NCBI GenBank assembly: GCA_030447525.1
Contig: JAUJOR010000001.1
Span: 182,488-246,487 of the forward strand
Direction of reading: 5' to 3'
Length of the DNA: 64,000 nucleotides
Source of the DNA: Chloroflexota bacterium
GTDB lineage: Bacteria > Chloroflexota > UBA11872 > UBA12225
The notes below the pieces were generated by a model. It saw only the letters and a list, made by a program, of their open reading frames with translations. It was not told the origin of the DNA and made no database searches. The translations under genes and the position numbers were made by a program. Below, one piece after another: positions 1 to 8,323 of the stretch; position 1 is the first letter of the stretch, and each line of letters opens with the position of its first letter.

Positions 1-277
1 CGTCGTGGTCGAGGAATGCGACGTACTCGGCCCCAGGGGTCGCCTCGGCAACGCCGCGGTTGCGGGCCGCGGCACAGCCGGCGTTGGCCTGTCGCAGGGC
101 ACGGATACGTCCGTCGCGCGCCGCGTAGCACGCTGCAATGGAAAAAGTGCCATCTGTGGAGCCGTCGTCGATAATCAGCAGCTCCCAGTCGGTCCTGGTT
201 TGCGCCAGAACGCTTTCTATTGTCGCCGCCAGGAAGTTCTCACTGTTGTACGCCGGAATGATGATGGAGATCGTCAA
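1..277 (-). CDS. Glycosyltransferase family 2, N-terminal part, cut by window edge
   Basis: Reading leftward from a TTG at 277, the protein begins LTISIIIPAYNSENFL and then shows LLIIDDGSTDGT. This is the GT-A fold N-terminus of family 2 glycosyltransferases, with the nucleotide-sugar-binding DDGS acidic pair. FLDHD near the cut end is the start of the DxD metal site. A GAGGAG Shine-Dalgarno sits about 7 nt before the TTG, which decides the start; no ATG is available. Only about 92 residues are inside the window. It probably transfers a sugar in surface polysaccharide or glycolipid assembly, in line with the GT4 genes downstream. Substrate is unknown. Confidence 0.85.
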   Translation of the reverse strand, partial: MTISIIIPAYNSENFLAATIESVLAQTRTDWELLIIDDGSTDGTFSIAACYAARDGRIRALRQANAGCAAARNRGVAEATPGAEYVAFLDHD

Positions 278-442
278 CTGTAGGACTCCTCGCTACTGAA
301 CCTGCGCGCCCTCGTTCCCAAACAGGGCCACTTGTTCCAGTGCTAGACAAGAGTCTAGGATCCGGCAGGCCGATGATAGGTGGCGGGCAGTTAACTTTCG
401 GTTGAGTCCAGCGGCGAGGTCTGCTCATCCGCCCGTTACGCC

Positions 443-1270
443 GTGGCGAACGGCGTCATGGCCACGGAGATGGTCTGGGGGCGAACTGCCGTCGTTAGGG
501 CCACAATCCATATGATCATGCCGAAGATACCTGTGGCTGGTCTACCACTCTGTGGGGACGACGTCCACGTCTGGGGCGCGGCGCTCGACCTCCCGGCGGT
601 GCGTCTCGCCTCCTTGAACGAGCTCCTGTCGCCGGACGAGCGCAGGCGGGCCGGCGGTTTCCGCTTCGACGTCGACCGCAGGCGATTCATCGCCGCTCGT
701 GGCCTCCTACGCGTCATCCTGGGCCACTACCTGGGTATGCCCCCGCGGCAGGTCACGCTTACCTACGGCGAGCAGGGCAAGCCCCAGCTGGCACCCTCGG
801 CGGCGCCCGCCGATCTCTCGTTCAACCTGGCGCACTCAGCGGGGCTCGCCGTGTACGCCCTTAGGTGGGGGCGCCCGGTTGGCGTCGACCTGGAAGAGGT
901 GCGCTCCCTGCCGGACCTGGCGGAGCTGGTGGCGGGGACGCTCTCGCCACGGGAGCAGGCCCAGCTGAGTGGACTACCCTTGGAGCAGCAGACTGAGGCG
1001 TTCTTCAAGTGCTGGACGCGCAAGGAAGCCTACCTCAAGGCCACCGGCCAGGGCCTGGCCGGGGACTTGAGTCAGGTTGAGGTGTCGCTTGCCCCCGGGG
1101 AGCCGGCGCGCCTCATCTCGGTCAATAACGACGTCCTGGCCGCGGCGCAGTGGACGTTGCACGACCTGAGCCTCCACCCGAGCTACGTCGCCTGCGTCGC
1201 CGTGCCGGGGCCCGCGGCGGGCGTGAGCCTTCGCCACTGGGATAGAGATCATGCTCCACAATGTCCTTGA
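443..1270 (+). CDS. 4'-phosphopantetheinyl transferase, Sfp/AcpT type
   Basis: This enzyme moves the phosphopantetheine arm of CoA onto a conserved serine of carrier proteins (ACP, PCP). The two family signatures are present: GVDLEE near residue 147 (Mg-binding Asp/Glu) and WTRKEAYLKATGQGL near residue 190. The length of about 250-275 residues is that of the two-lobed Sfp group, not the short AcpS group. The start is uncertain: GTG 443, ATG 458 and ATG 512 are all in frame, and recognisable homology begins near residue 39 (DVHVWGA), so 512 is reasonable. No polyketide, peptide synthetase or fatty-acid gene lies next to it, so its carrier partner is elsewhere. Confidence 0.88.
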   Translation: MANGVMATEMVWGRTAVVRATIHMIMPKIPVAGLPLCGDDVHVWGAALDLPAVRLASLNELLSPDERRRAGGFRFDVDRRRFIAARGLLRVILGHYLGMPPRQVTLTYGEQGKPQLAPSAAPADLSFNLAHSAGLAVYALRWGRPVGVDLEEVRSLPDLAELVAGTLSPREQAQLSGLPLEQQTEAFFKCWTRKEAYLKATGQGLAGDLSQVEVSLAPGEPARLISVNNDVLAAAQWTLHDLSLHPSYVACVAVPGPAAGVSLRHWDRDHAPQCP

Positions 1271-1602
1271 GCCCCCTGGCGCGGCGACCGGCCATCAGCC
1301 GTGCCCTCAGCGCAGGTCGACCAGGTCTCAACTCGCCGGCGACTGTTCCTCAACGCCGGCTACGGTACGCTTCGAGCCTAGCCGCATCACACGGCGCGTC
1401 AACCCGGTCTGGGGACGGCCATGACTGGCGTGCGGCGCCACGCGTTCGAGTGACTCGTGGCCAGGCCCTCCCACTCAGTGCGATGATAGTCGCGTGCGGC
1501 CTGAGATATCGCCCTGCGGCTGCAGCACGGACGACCTGACGTCGGGCGGCCTTAGACCGACCTCCAAGACAGCTCAGACAGTCCAAGAGGGGAACACATA
1601 CG
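1271..1602. other. Intergenic region, no gene seen
   Basis: This 332 bp gap between the phosphopantetheinyl transferase and the secreted-protein gene has no open frame resembling a protein. Near its right end a GAGGGG sequence lies about 10 nt before the ATG at 1603 and is the likely ribosome binding site of that gene. I see no clear promoter, hairpin or repeat. Confidence 0.5.
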
Positions 1603-2949
1603 ATGCGAGTGAGATGGCTAGGCGCCACGACGGCGGCAGGACTGCTGGGCGCTCTACTGGTCACGTCGGGTGGCTTTGCCATAGCTGAGACGCCCGCAGA
1701 GACGCCGGCCCCGGTTGAGTCCGTGGAGACCGTTGAGTTCGTCGAGACCTTTGACGGTGCTCCGGCCGCCCCGAAGCGTTGGAGTGCCGGGCGTTGGGAC
1801 GTAGTCGTCCACTCGCGGGACCGCGAGACCTGGCACACCCTGGAGCCGATGGATGCCCACCACGGGGCGGACTGCGCGCCACCAATGGCCACGCACCGCC
1901 TGGAGGGGGCCTACGAAGACGCCGTATATTCGTGCCGCGACCATGTCATGACCGCCATCAACGCCGGGGGATACGGGGTCATCTACATGACGCCCGCTGC
2001 GCTGGTGGACTTCTCCCAGGAGGAGGCGGTCATCCGCTTCGACGTCTCCACCTTACGCACGTCAGGGAGGGACTGGATCGACTTGTGGATTAGTCCGCCG
2101 GACGACGCGGTCGTCCTGCCGCTCCAGAACTGGCTCCCCGACCTGAACGGGGGCCCTCGGAACGCCCTGCACTTCTGGATGGACGGCACTCCCGGCGCCT
2201 CCTCGTTCCGGAGCGCCAACTACCGCAACTTCGTCCAAGAAGGCATCGACTCGGAATGGTGGCGTCACTACCAGGATGTCTTTGAGCCGAGCTCTACCCG
2301 GCGGGACACGTTCGAGCTGCGCTTGTCCCGGACACATGTCAAGTTCGGCATGCCGCAGTACGACCTCTGGTGGGTGGACAAGGAGATTGCGCCGCTGGAC
2401 TGGACGCGGGGGGTAGTGCAGCTGGGTCACCACTCCTACACCCCGGAGAAATGCGATGAGTGCGCCCCGGGCCCCTGGAAGGCCAATACCTGGCACTGGG
2501 ACAACGTCTCGATCAACCCTGCCGTGCCCTTTACGATGATTCGCGCCGAACAGCGCTTCGTCGATCAGACGACAGCCCCGCACATGGTCTTCCCCGTCCC
2601 CAGTCCGGCTGGGGGCGTGCTGCGGTTCGCCGCCGCCGGCAACGAGATCGCCGTGAGCCTGGACGAGGGGCAGACGTGGCAAACGCTGGCGCCACGGCCG
2701 CAGGAGAAGCAGGAGCGGGTGACGTTCTCCACCTACACCCTTCCCCTACCGGCAGGGACAACACGGGTGCACTTCCGTGGCCAGGGCGGCTGGTGGGGGG
2801 ATCGCTGGCAGGTCAAGAACGCCTCCGTATGGGCAATGGACACCGGCGTCGCGGCGAGCGTTCCAGATAAGCGATTAAGCGACCTGGTGACGGCCCCCAT
2901 TCGCGCCCTCGTGAACGCGCTCTGGAAGCTGAACCCTGTGCTGCCATAG
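1603..2949 (+). CDS. Secreted beta-sandwich-like protein of unknown function
   Basis: This 448-residue protein has a classical Sec signal peptide: MRVRW, then a hydrophobic stretch GLLGALLVTSGGFAIA, with likely cleavage after AIA near residue 27. The mature part begins with a short Glu/Pro-rich linker (ETPAETPAP). The body is rich in Trp, Asp and Gly. Segments such as FVETFDG near the N-terminus and HWDNVSINP in the middle resemble concanavalin-like (LamG/GH16-like) jelly-roll proteins, but I see no catalytic ExDxxE motif. A second region after residue 310 (aligned near ISLDEGQTWQ) looks like another beta domain. Its neighbours are glycosyltransferases and a GH44 glycosidase, so a carbohydrate-binding or cell-surface role is plausible. 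That role is an inference. Confidence 0.75.
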   Translation: MRVRWLGATTAAGLLGALLVTSGGFAIAETPAETPAPVESVETVEFVETFDGAPAAPKRWSAGRWDVVVHSRDRETWHTLEPMDAHHGADCAPPMATHRLEGAYEDAVYSCRDHVMTAINAGGYGVIYMTPAALVDFSQEEAVIRFDVSTLRTSGRDWIDLWISPPDDAVVLPLQNWLPDLNGGPRNALHFWMDGTPGASSFRSANYRNFVQEGIDSEWWRHYQDVFEPSSTRRDTFELRLSRTHVKFGMPQYDLWWVDKEIAPLDWTRGVVQLGHHSYTPEKCDECAPGPWKANTWHWDNVSINPAVPFTMIRAEQRFVDQTTAPHMVFPVPSPAGGVLRFAAAGNEIAVSLDEGQTWQTLAPRPQEKQERVTFSTYTLPLPAGTTRVHFRGQGGWWGDRWQVKNASVWAMDTGVAASVPDKRLSDLVTAPIRALVNALWKLNPVLP

Positions 2950-2963
2950 GGCATTTGGGACGC

Positions 2964-2969
2964 TAAACT
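2964..2969 (+). promoter_or_regulatory. -10 box (TAAACT) for a leaderless GT4 mRNA
   Basis: TAAACT ends 7 nt before the ATG at 2977 and no Shine-Dalgarno lies between. A transcript started from this box would begin at or next to the ATG. This is one of several such cases in the window. Confidence 0.5.
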
Positions 2970-2976
2970 GCACCTC

Positions 2977-4131
2977 ATGAACGAGCGCCTGCAGGGCCGG
3001 CCCATGGAGATCGTCGACGAGGCCGGGCCATCCTTGCCGCTCGTGGGCTATGTGATGCGATCACGCCCCTCCGCCACCGTCTGGGAGGAGATCGAGGCCG
3101 GCTTGCAGCCACGTCCGGAATATTTCGTGTTCCTGCGCCGCCACCCGCAGACGATCGTACTTGACGCCAGCCTCAGCGAACAGGCGACGTCCCCGCTGGC
3201 GAGGCTACTTCACCGCCGCGGGCAGAATGTCTGGGCGCACGCCGCCACCGCTCTCAGCCACCGCCCCCGCCCCGCCTTGTTCTTGACCACCGGTGAAGAC
3301 GTTGGCCTCCCGCTGGCGATGCTGGCCCGGCTGAGTGGAGATCGGCGCCCGATGTACATCATCACGCACGGCTCCTTCCTGGCTTCCGGCAAGTTCCGTG
3401 TCCTCATGCGCCTGCTGCGACATCTGCCGGCCATCCACTTCCTCTGTTTGTCCGAAACCCTGCGCCAGCGCATGATCAACGAGTTTGGAGTCCCTCCACC
3501 TCGCGCCCACAACACCAGCTATGCCACCGACCTGGCATTCTTCGATCCCCTGCGTACTGACGGGGCGGACGTGGCGCACGAGGAGACGGGCGCGCCGCTG
3601 GTCGCCGCCGTAGGAGCGGCCAGCCGCGACTATCGGACGCTCGTCCGCGCCACCGCGGATCTTGGGGAGCGGCTGCGGCTGCAGATCGCGGCCGACAGCG
3701 CCTGGTTTCGCATGTCGGTAGACGTCGCCGACGAGGACCTGCCCTCCCATATTCAGCTGGTCTCGTACCCCTATACGCAGTTGCGTGCCCTCTATGCCTC
3801 GGCCCGCTTCGTGGTTGTTCCCCTGTACCAAGGCCGGCACGCCTGCGGATACTCGGCCATCGTTGAGGCGATGGCCATGGGCAAGGCGGTGGTGGCCACG
3901 CGAACCGAGAACTACAGCGACTTCATCAGCGAGGGTGAGACTGGCCTGTACGTTCCGCCGGGTGACGTCGGGGCAATGCGTGCCGCTGTCCTGCGCCTGC
4001 TCGACGACCCGCCCCTCGCCCGCCGCATGGGACAGGCCGCTCGACAGCGAGCGGCCGCGTTATTCACCGAGGAGGCGTACGTCCGGCGGATTGAGCGCGC
4101 GCTGGGGGGAGGCGCTCCGACCGCCCTCTGA
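2977..4131 (+). CDS. Glycosyltransferase family 4 (GT-B fold)
   Basis: A retaining glycosyltransferase of 384 residues. The C-terminal donor-binding lobe is diagnostic: ASARFVVVPLYQG, then GYSAIVEAMAMGKAVVAT with the conserved glutamate of the GT4 E-x7-E region, then GETGLYVPPGD. The N-terminal lobe is divergent and has no signal peptide, so it is cytosolic or membrane-associated. It lies 27 bp after the secreted-protein gene but has its own -10-like box just ahead. A second GT4 gene faces it across a 195 bp gap. It probably takes part in surface polysaccharide or glycolipid synthesis; acceptor and donor cannot be read from the sequence. Confidence 0.87.
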   Translation: MNERLQGRPMEIVDEAGPSLPLVGYVMRSRPSATVWEEIEAGLQPRPEYFVFLRRHPQTIVLDASLSEQATSPLARLLHRRGQNVWAHAATALSHRPRPALFLTTGEDVGLPLAMLARLSGDRRPMYIITHGSFLASGKFRVLMRLLRHLPAIHFLCLSETLRQRMINEFGVPPPRAHNTSYATDLAFFDPLRTDGADVAHEETGAPLVAAVGAASRDYRTLVRATADLGERLRLQIAADSAWFRMSVDVADEDLPSHIQLVSYPYTQLRALYASARFVVVPLYQGRHACGYSAIVEAMAMGKAVVATRTENYSDFISEGETGLYVPPGDVGAMRAAVLRLLDDPPLARRMGQAARQRAAALFTEEAYVRRIERALGGGAPTAL

Positions 4132-4326
4132 GCCGCCCTGGTTGCTCCCGGCATCTGGGGAGGCCCTCGCCTGACGGGCTCCGCCCAGACGCAGCGCGTC
4201 TGCATCCCGCCCACCGCCGCTGACTGCAGCGCGAGCCCCAAGGGCTTGATCGGCGCCTGAAGCTGGCGCGGCCTTGCTGTCCCTCGTATCACCTCTGCCG
4301 GGCGATGAACGTGGAGACGGGGCACG

Positions 4327-5469
4327 TCAATCTGTGATCTGCGGTCGCCGTCCCCGAGCGGCCTGGTCAACGAGCAGGTCGACGATGATCCGATCGTTGC
4401 GCTTCCCATCGAAACGCTGCTCTGCCACGCCCCGGGCTCGCTGCCCCATGATCGGAAGCTGGTCTCGCACAGCCAGGGCACGCTCGAGGGCCGCCCCCAG
4501 CGCATCGTGCGTCGGCTCGATCAGCCAGCCGGTTTCCCCGTGGGTGACAATGTCACGTGCCCCGCCGACGTCGCCGACGATCGCCGGCAGGCCGCTGGCC
4601 ATGGCCTCCACCGTGGCGATGCCGAAGCACTCCGCCCGCGTCGGCATGACGAAGAGGTCGGCCCGCCCATAGAGCTCTTGGAGCAGGGCCGAGTTCGGCG
4701 CGCTACGCTGCACCTGCACCCCGGGCACGACCGGAACGTCGTCTCGCGTGACGACGTCCAGCGTGCATCGGTCGGCAAAGCGCCGCTGAAAGACGTCCAG
4801 CAGGATGTCGCCGCCCTTACGCACGAAGTCACCCCCGACGAAGAGCAGGCGTAGGGGGCCGTCGTCGCCCGAACGTCGCTCTGGAGGCGGCCGCCAGCGC
4901 TCCAAGTCCACGCCCGGGGGCAGCACGGCGATGCGCTCGTCGGGAATGCCTTGCCGGCGCAGGGAATCGGCTGCCCATTGAGACCACGGCGTGAACAATG
5001 AGACGCTCCGCCACAGGGCCTGCTCGAGAAGGCGAGCCATACCAAGGCGCCGTCCGCGCTTCGGCTCCCGGCCGAAGTAGACCGGCGCCAGCTGTTCTTG
5101 CTGTTCCAGCGTCCAGTCCAGGTCAAGGACGAGCGGACGACGCAGGGGCCCCAACTGGGCCCACAGGTACGGCGTCACCACCTCGTGTACCCCGGTCCAG
5201 ATCACGTCCGGGCGGGGAAAACCTGCCAGAGGGGCGGCCTGGAGCACGGCGCGCGCGCGGCCCTTCAAGGAGGCCGGCGCCAGCGGTAGCCGCTCAATCG
5301 CACCACCCTCTATCCAACCGCTCACGCAGCAGTAGGTGGGCCGGATGCGGGGGTCCTCGCGGCTGTGCCCTTTCAGGTTGAGGTAGCGCGTCCGATGGCC
5401 GGCGTACCCCGAGCCCAAGAAGAGGACGCGAGGCGGGGCAGGGGCTGCGCCAGGACTTGCTGCAGTCAC
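4327..5469 (-). CDS. Glycosyltransferase family 4 (GT-B fold)
   Basis: A retaining glycosyltransferase, 380 residues from a GTG at 5469. The open frame runs further upstream, but the extra residues are composition-driven and overlap the GH44 gene end, so I place the start at VTAASPGAAPAPPRVLFLGSG. The acceptor lobe starts RVLFLGSGYAGHRTRYL. The donor lobe has LLFVGGDFVRKGGD, ADLFVMPTRAECFG, TVEAMASGLPAIVGDVGG and the HGETGWLIEP loop, all standard for GT4. It lies downstream of the GH44 gene on the same strand (89 bp gap) and may share its transcript. Substrate unknown. Confidence 0.87.
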   Translation of the reverse strand: MTAASPGAAPAPPRVLFLGSGYAGHRTRYLNLKGHSREDPRIRPTYCCVSGWIEGGAIERLPLAPASLKGRARAVLQAAPLAGFPRPDVIWTGVHEVVTPYLWAQLGPLRRPLVLDLDWTLEQQEQLAPVYFGREPKRGRRLGMARLLEQALWRSVSLFTPWSQWAADSLRRQGIPDERIAVLPPGVDLERWRPPPERRSGDDGPLRLLFVGGDFVRKGGDILLDVFQRRFADRCTLDVVTRDDVPVVPGVQVQRSAPNSALLQELYGRADLFVMPTRAECFGIATVEAMASGLPAIVGDVGGARDIVTHGETGWLIEPTHDALGAALERALAVRDQLPIMGQRARGVAEQRFDGKRNDRIIVDLLVDQAARGRRPQITD

Positions 5470-5558
5470 TACACCTACGGTCCAGGGTAGCAAGTGTATT
5501 GGCGTTCGGCGTTGGTTGCGCCGTGGTTGAGACGGCTCCGACCGGCTGCACCCGGCGA

Positions 5559-7334
5559 TCAATGCCGGGCCAGACGCAGGAGCGTAGCCGAGTACGCCGG
5601 CAATCTCACCACCGTCCGCGCCCCCGCATCGTCGACCGCGCACGGCAGTTCTCCACGGTCAAGAATGGCCATCGGCTGACCTTCGCCGAACCCGTAGGCG
5701 CTGACCCGGCACTCGGATGTCACGCCCGGCAGGCGCAACGTCACCTCCATAGCGGTGTCTGGTCGCTTGTTGAGCGCCACGACGAGGATCGCGCCCCCGA
5801 CGCCATCCCGGCTGGCATACACCGCGCATTGATCCGGCGCCACCGACCGATCGAGCATCACCGGTAGGGCGACGTCCCCGAACGTGCCGCCCTGGCCGTC
5901 GTAGTCCGTGTACAGGGAGAAGGCCAGCGCCCCTGGGCTCCCCCGCGGCGGGTGCGTCCAGTACGCCGCCAGGTCCACTCCCTCGCGGCCGAAGATCCCC
6001 AGGACGTCGGCGATGGCCAGGGCCCCGTTGACCGTCTCGTCCGCACCCCAATTCCATTCCCCAATAGCCAGTCTGGTGCCGGGATAGTAGCGGTCGATCC
6101 ACTCCCGCAGGCGGGGGATCAGACGCACCGGCTCGCCGATCCACGACTCGTCCACGTAGGCCGCGTCCCACAGGGCGCGGGTGGAGCGCAGGCGCCGGGC
6201 GTTCGTCGCCGCGTCCGTGGCCTTGCTGAAGACCCCCGGCGCCTGGGGATAGTAGTGCACGTCGAGCAGGTCCAGCGTGCGCCGGCCCGTCCGCGCGTCG
6301 TGGCGCCGTACCTCGTTCAGCCACCAGGGTAGGAACGGCCCGCCCCCGTGCGCCCGGCGGTCGGGGTCTACCAGATACTTGTACTGCGCCGGCAGGAGCC
6401 GGCGCGCCGCACGCACCAGGCTGGAGCGCTCGTCGGTTCGATCGCGGGGGGAGTTAAAGAGGGCCAGCCAGCCGGAGAGGGCCGGCCCGGCCACCTGCGC
6501 CGTGGGGTCGATGTCCTTGATCGCCGTGGCATAGGACAGGAACACCGCCAGCAGGTCGTCATATCCCAGGCGCGCCGGGTGCACGTCGGTGTGCGTCTCC
6601 GCCCATAGGTCGGGCTCGTTGTCTATGGCGTAGTAGCGCACGCCCCCGCCGGCGGCCGGCCCGAAGCGGCGGACGAGGTGATGGATCCATTCGTCCTGAT
6701 ACACCACCCCGTCGCTCAAGTCCGGTGGATCAGCGAAGGGCGCCCCCTTGCGGGCGAGGGAGCGGATGGAGGTGCGGCTTCGATTGAGGCTGGGATCATA
6801 TCCGGGAATGCCCCCTCCTACCCCGCTGAGGGGCAGGCCCCCGCGGGGCGGGACATCCATGGAGCGCGCCTCGGTGTCGCCGTCCTTGGCCACCCAGCCC
6901 ATGGCGGGGATGGTCAGGAAGGTCTCCACACCGGTGGCCAGGTTCAGGGCGACGTAGCCGTCGGCGCTGCTGGAGGGGCCCGGGCCGGATGCGTCTGCGC
7001 CGGCGCCGTAGTTGCGGAACTCCCAGTCCCGCGCGGCGTTCCAGGCGCTGCCATGCTCCCAGTTGTAGCGGGTGTTGGGGTTGCCACCCCAGCGGTGCAG
7101 CCGGGCCCTGGTAGCCAGCAGGCCATCGGGCCCGGCGACCGCCACGCCGTAGATCAATGGGCTGATCGGCCGTCCCGGGGCCATGGCATCGATGCGCGCT
7201 GTCAGTGCAGGTATGGACGCGCTCGCCCCCCTCGCGACCCCCTCTCCGGCGCGGCCGGCCAGGCCCGCGGCCAGGCCCCAGGCCAGCCCCAGCCCGGCGC
7301 CCCGGCGGCGAGTATGACGGCCAGGCTGGCTCAT
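5559..7334 (-). CDS. Glycoside hydrolase family 44 (endoglucanase/xyloglucanase-like)
   Basis: A beta-1,4-glycan hydrolase of 591 residues. Family 44 signatures are clear: ISPLIYGVA near the N-terminus, HRWGGNPNTRYNWEHG, YYAIDNEPDLW (acid/base Glu) and RLAIGEWNWG (nucleophile Glu), followed by the DVHYYPQ-type barrel strands and a C-terminal beta domain with LRLPGVTSECRVSAYG. The start is ATG 7334: MSQPGRHTRRR followed by a hydrophobic AWGLAAGLAG stretch is a twin-Arg-rich export signal, and a TATGCT box sits 6 nt upstream. It is predicted to be exported and to cut cellulose-, xyloglucan- or mannan-like polymers, or to trim the cell's own exopolysaccharide given the glycosyltransferases around it. 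Confidence 0.88.
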   Translation of the reverse strand: MSQPGRHTRRRGAGLGLAWGLAAGLAGRAGEGVARGASASIPALTARIDAMAPGRPISPLIYGVAVAGPDGLLATRARLHRWGGNPNTRYNWEHGSAWNAARDWEFRNYGAGADASGPGPSSSADGYVALNLATGVETFLTIPAMGWVAKDGDTEARSMDVPPRGGLPLSGVGGGIPGYDPSLNRSRTSIRSLARKGAPFADPPDLSDGVVYQDEWIHHLVRRFGPAAGGGVRYYAIDNEPDLWAETHTDVHPARLGYDDLLAVFLSYATAIKDIDPTAQVAGPALSGWLALFNSPRDRTDERSSLVRAARRLLPAQYKYLVDPDRRAHGGGPFLPWWLNEVRRHDARTGRRTLDLLDVHYYPQAPGVFSKATDAATNARRLRSTRALWDAAYVDESWIGEPVRLIPRLREWIDRYYPGTRLAIGEWNWGADETVNGALAIADVLGIFGREGVDLAAYWTHPPRGSPGALAFSLYTDYDGQGGTFGDVALPVMLDRSVAPDQCAVYASRDGVGGAILVVALNKRPDTAMEVTLRLPGVTSECRVSAYGFGEGQPMAILDRGELPCAVDDAGARTVVRLPAYSATLLRLARH

Positions 7335-7340
7335 GCCACA

Positions 7341-7346
7341 AGCATA
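7341..7346 (-). promoter_or_regulatory. -10 box (TATGCT) for a leaderless GH44 mRNA
   Basis: On the minus strand TATGCT is followed by TGTGGC and then the ATG at 7334, a 6 nt gap with no Shine-Dalgarno. It supports choosing 7334 over the upstream in-frame start at 7385. Confidence 0.55.
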
Positions 7347-7415
7347 GATGGTCTGGTGGGGGGGGAGACTGCGAATGTGGCCCAACCTGGGACCCCGCAG
7401 CTCCTGTCAAGGAGG

Positions 7416-7421
7416 TATAGT
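7416..7421 (+). promoter_or_regulatory. TATAGT box overlapping a Shine-Dalgarno
   Basis: AAGGAGG at 7409-7415 is followed directly by TATAGT and then the ATG at 7426. The hexamer can be read as a -10 element giving a leaderless mRNA, while the AAGGAGG can serve a longer transcript, so the start of the next gene is well supported either way. Confidence 0.4.
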
Positions 7422-7425
7422 TGCC

Positions 7426-8148
7426 ATGGTGGATGGTCTGCCCGCTCCTGCGGCGCCCGCGGCGCCGGCCGCCGTGGAGCCTGGGTCAGGGCGTACCCTG
7501 GGCCGGCCGAGCCGGCCGGCCCAGGGGCTGCAGACGTGGTGGCGCGCCGTCGTCCTCGCCATCGTCGCCGCCGCCCTCTCAGTCCTTACCTGGTGGCAGC
7601 AATCCCACAGTTCAGACCAGCCGGCGCGCCTGAACGTGATCCTGGCCACTCCGGGGCCGGTCCCTGACCCGTGGTCACCCGCGCGGTCCGGCGTTGCCCA
7701 GCCGGCCCCGGCGCCCGCCGTCGACCCGGCGCTCCTCGATACCATGCGCCGCCTGGGCGCCGGTCTGGCCCAGCGCGACGTCCCTGCCCTGCTTTCCCTG
7801 GCCGATCCCGACGGCCTCCAGGCGGCCCCATTCACCGGCGGTCTGCCGGAGGGGGGCTACGACGTCGGTGACGCCGGCGGGCTGGTGCAGGCCCTCCTTG
7901 GCGGTGGGAACGTCCGAGTTCGCGGCTGGCGGTCCGCCGGGAGCGATGGGATCGTCATCCTGACCGACGGGTGGTGGCGGGTGACGCTGCCCCTGGCGAA
8001 CAACGTCACGCTGGAGATGACGCCCGTGGCCGCCCTGGGCCTGGTGCCGCGAGATGGCCGGTGGTACTGGCGCTGGGTGCTCCCCGATCCGGTGGGAGCG
8101 CTCGCCGAGCAGCTCCGCAGTATGGCCTGGCAGCCCTGGCCCGAATAA
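7426..8148 (+). CDS. Membrane-anchored hypothetical protein
   Basis: This is a 240-residue protein that I do not recognise. After a Pro/Ala-rich cytosolic N-terminus, one hydrophobic segment (VVLAIVAAALSVLTWW, about residues 40-55) would anchor it with the rest outside. A Pro-rich linker follows, then a compact domain of about 140 residues that includes LDTMRRLGAGLAQRDVPALLSLADPDG, reminiscent of the cystatin/NTF2-like domains attached to bacterial envelope proteins, and ends ...DPVGALAEQLRS. It is divergent from the GH44 gene and convergent with the amidohydrolase gene. No function is assigned. Confidence 0.7.
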   Translation: MVDGLPAPAAPAAPAAVEPGSGRTLGRPSRPAQGLQTWWRAVVLAIVAAALSVLTWWQQSHSSDQPARLNVILATPGPVPDPWSPARSGVAQPAPAPAVDPALLDTMRRLGAGLAQRDVPALLSLADPDGLQAAPFTGGLPEGGYDVGDAGGLVQALLGGGNVRVRGWRSAGSDGIVILTDGWWRVTLPLANNVTLEMTPVAALGLVPRDGRWYWRWVLPDPVGALAEQLRSMAWQPWPE

Positions 8149-8295
8149 TCGGTCATGCCCTGTCGGGCACCAGCGGGGGATCAAGATGTGGTGCGCCATT
8201 TTCACAGGAAGCCACCACACCGCAAGGGGGACACCCTCTCCCTCTGCGAGGGGGCTGGAGGCGGGGCCGCGGCTTGGAAACCCCGAGGCTTCGCA

Positions 8296-8323
8296 GCCGG
8301 TCTAAGGCGGCCGGTCTAAGGCA
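8296..8323. repeat. Two tandem 14 bp units at the end of the amidohydrolase gene
   Basis: GCCGGTCTAAGGCG and GCCGGTCTAAGGCA follow each other directly. The stop codon of the amidohydrolase gene (8316-8318) lies inside the second unit, so the duplication repeats the gene end including its stop. Confidence 0.7.
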
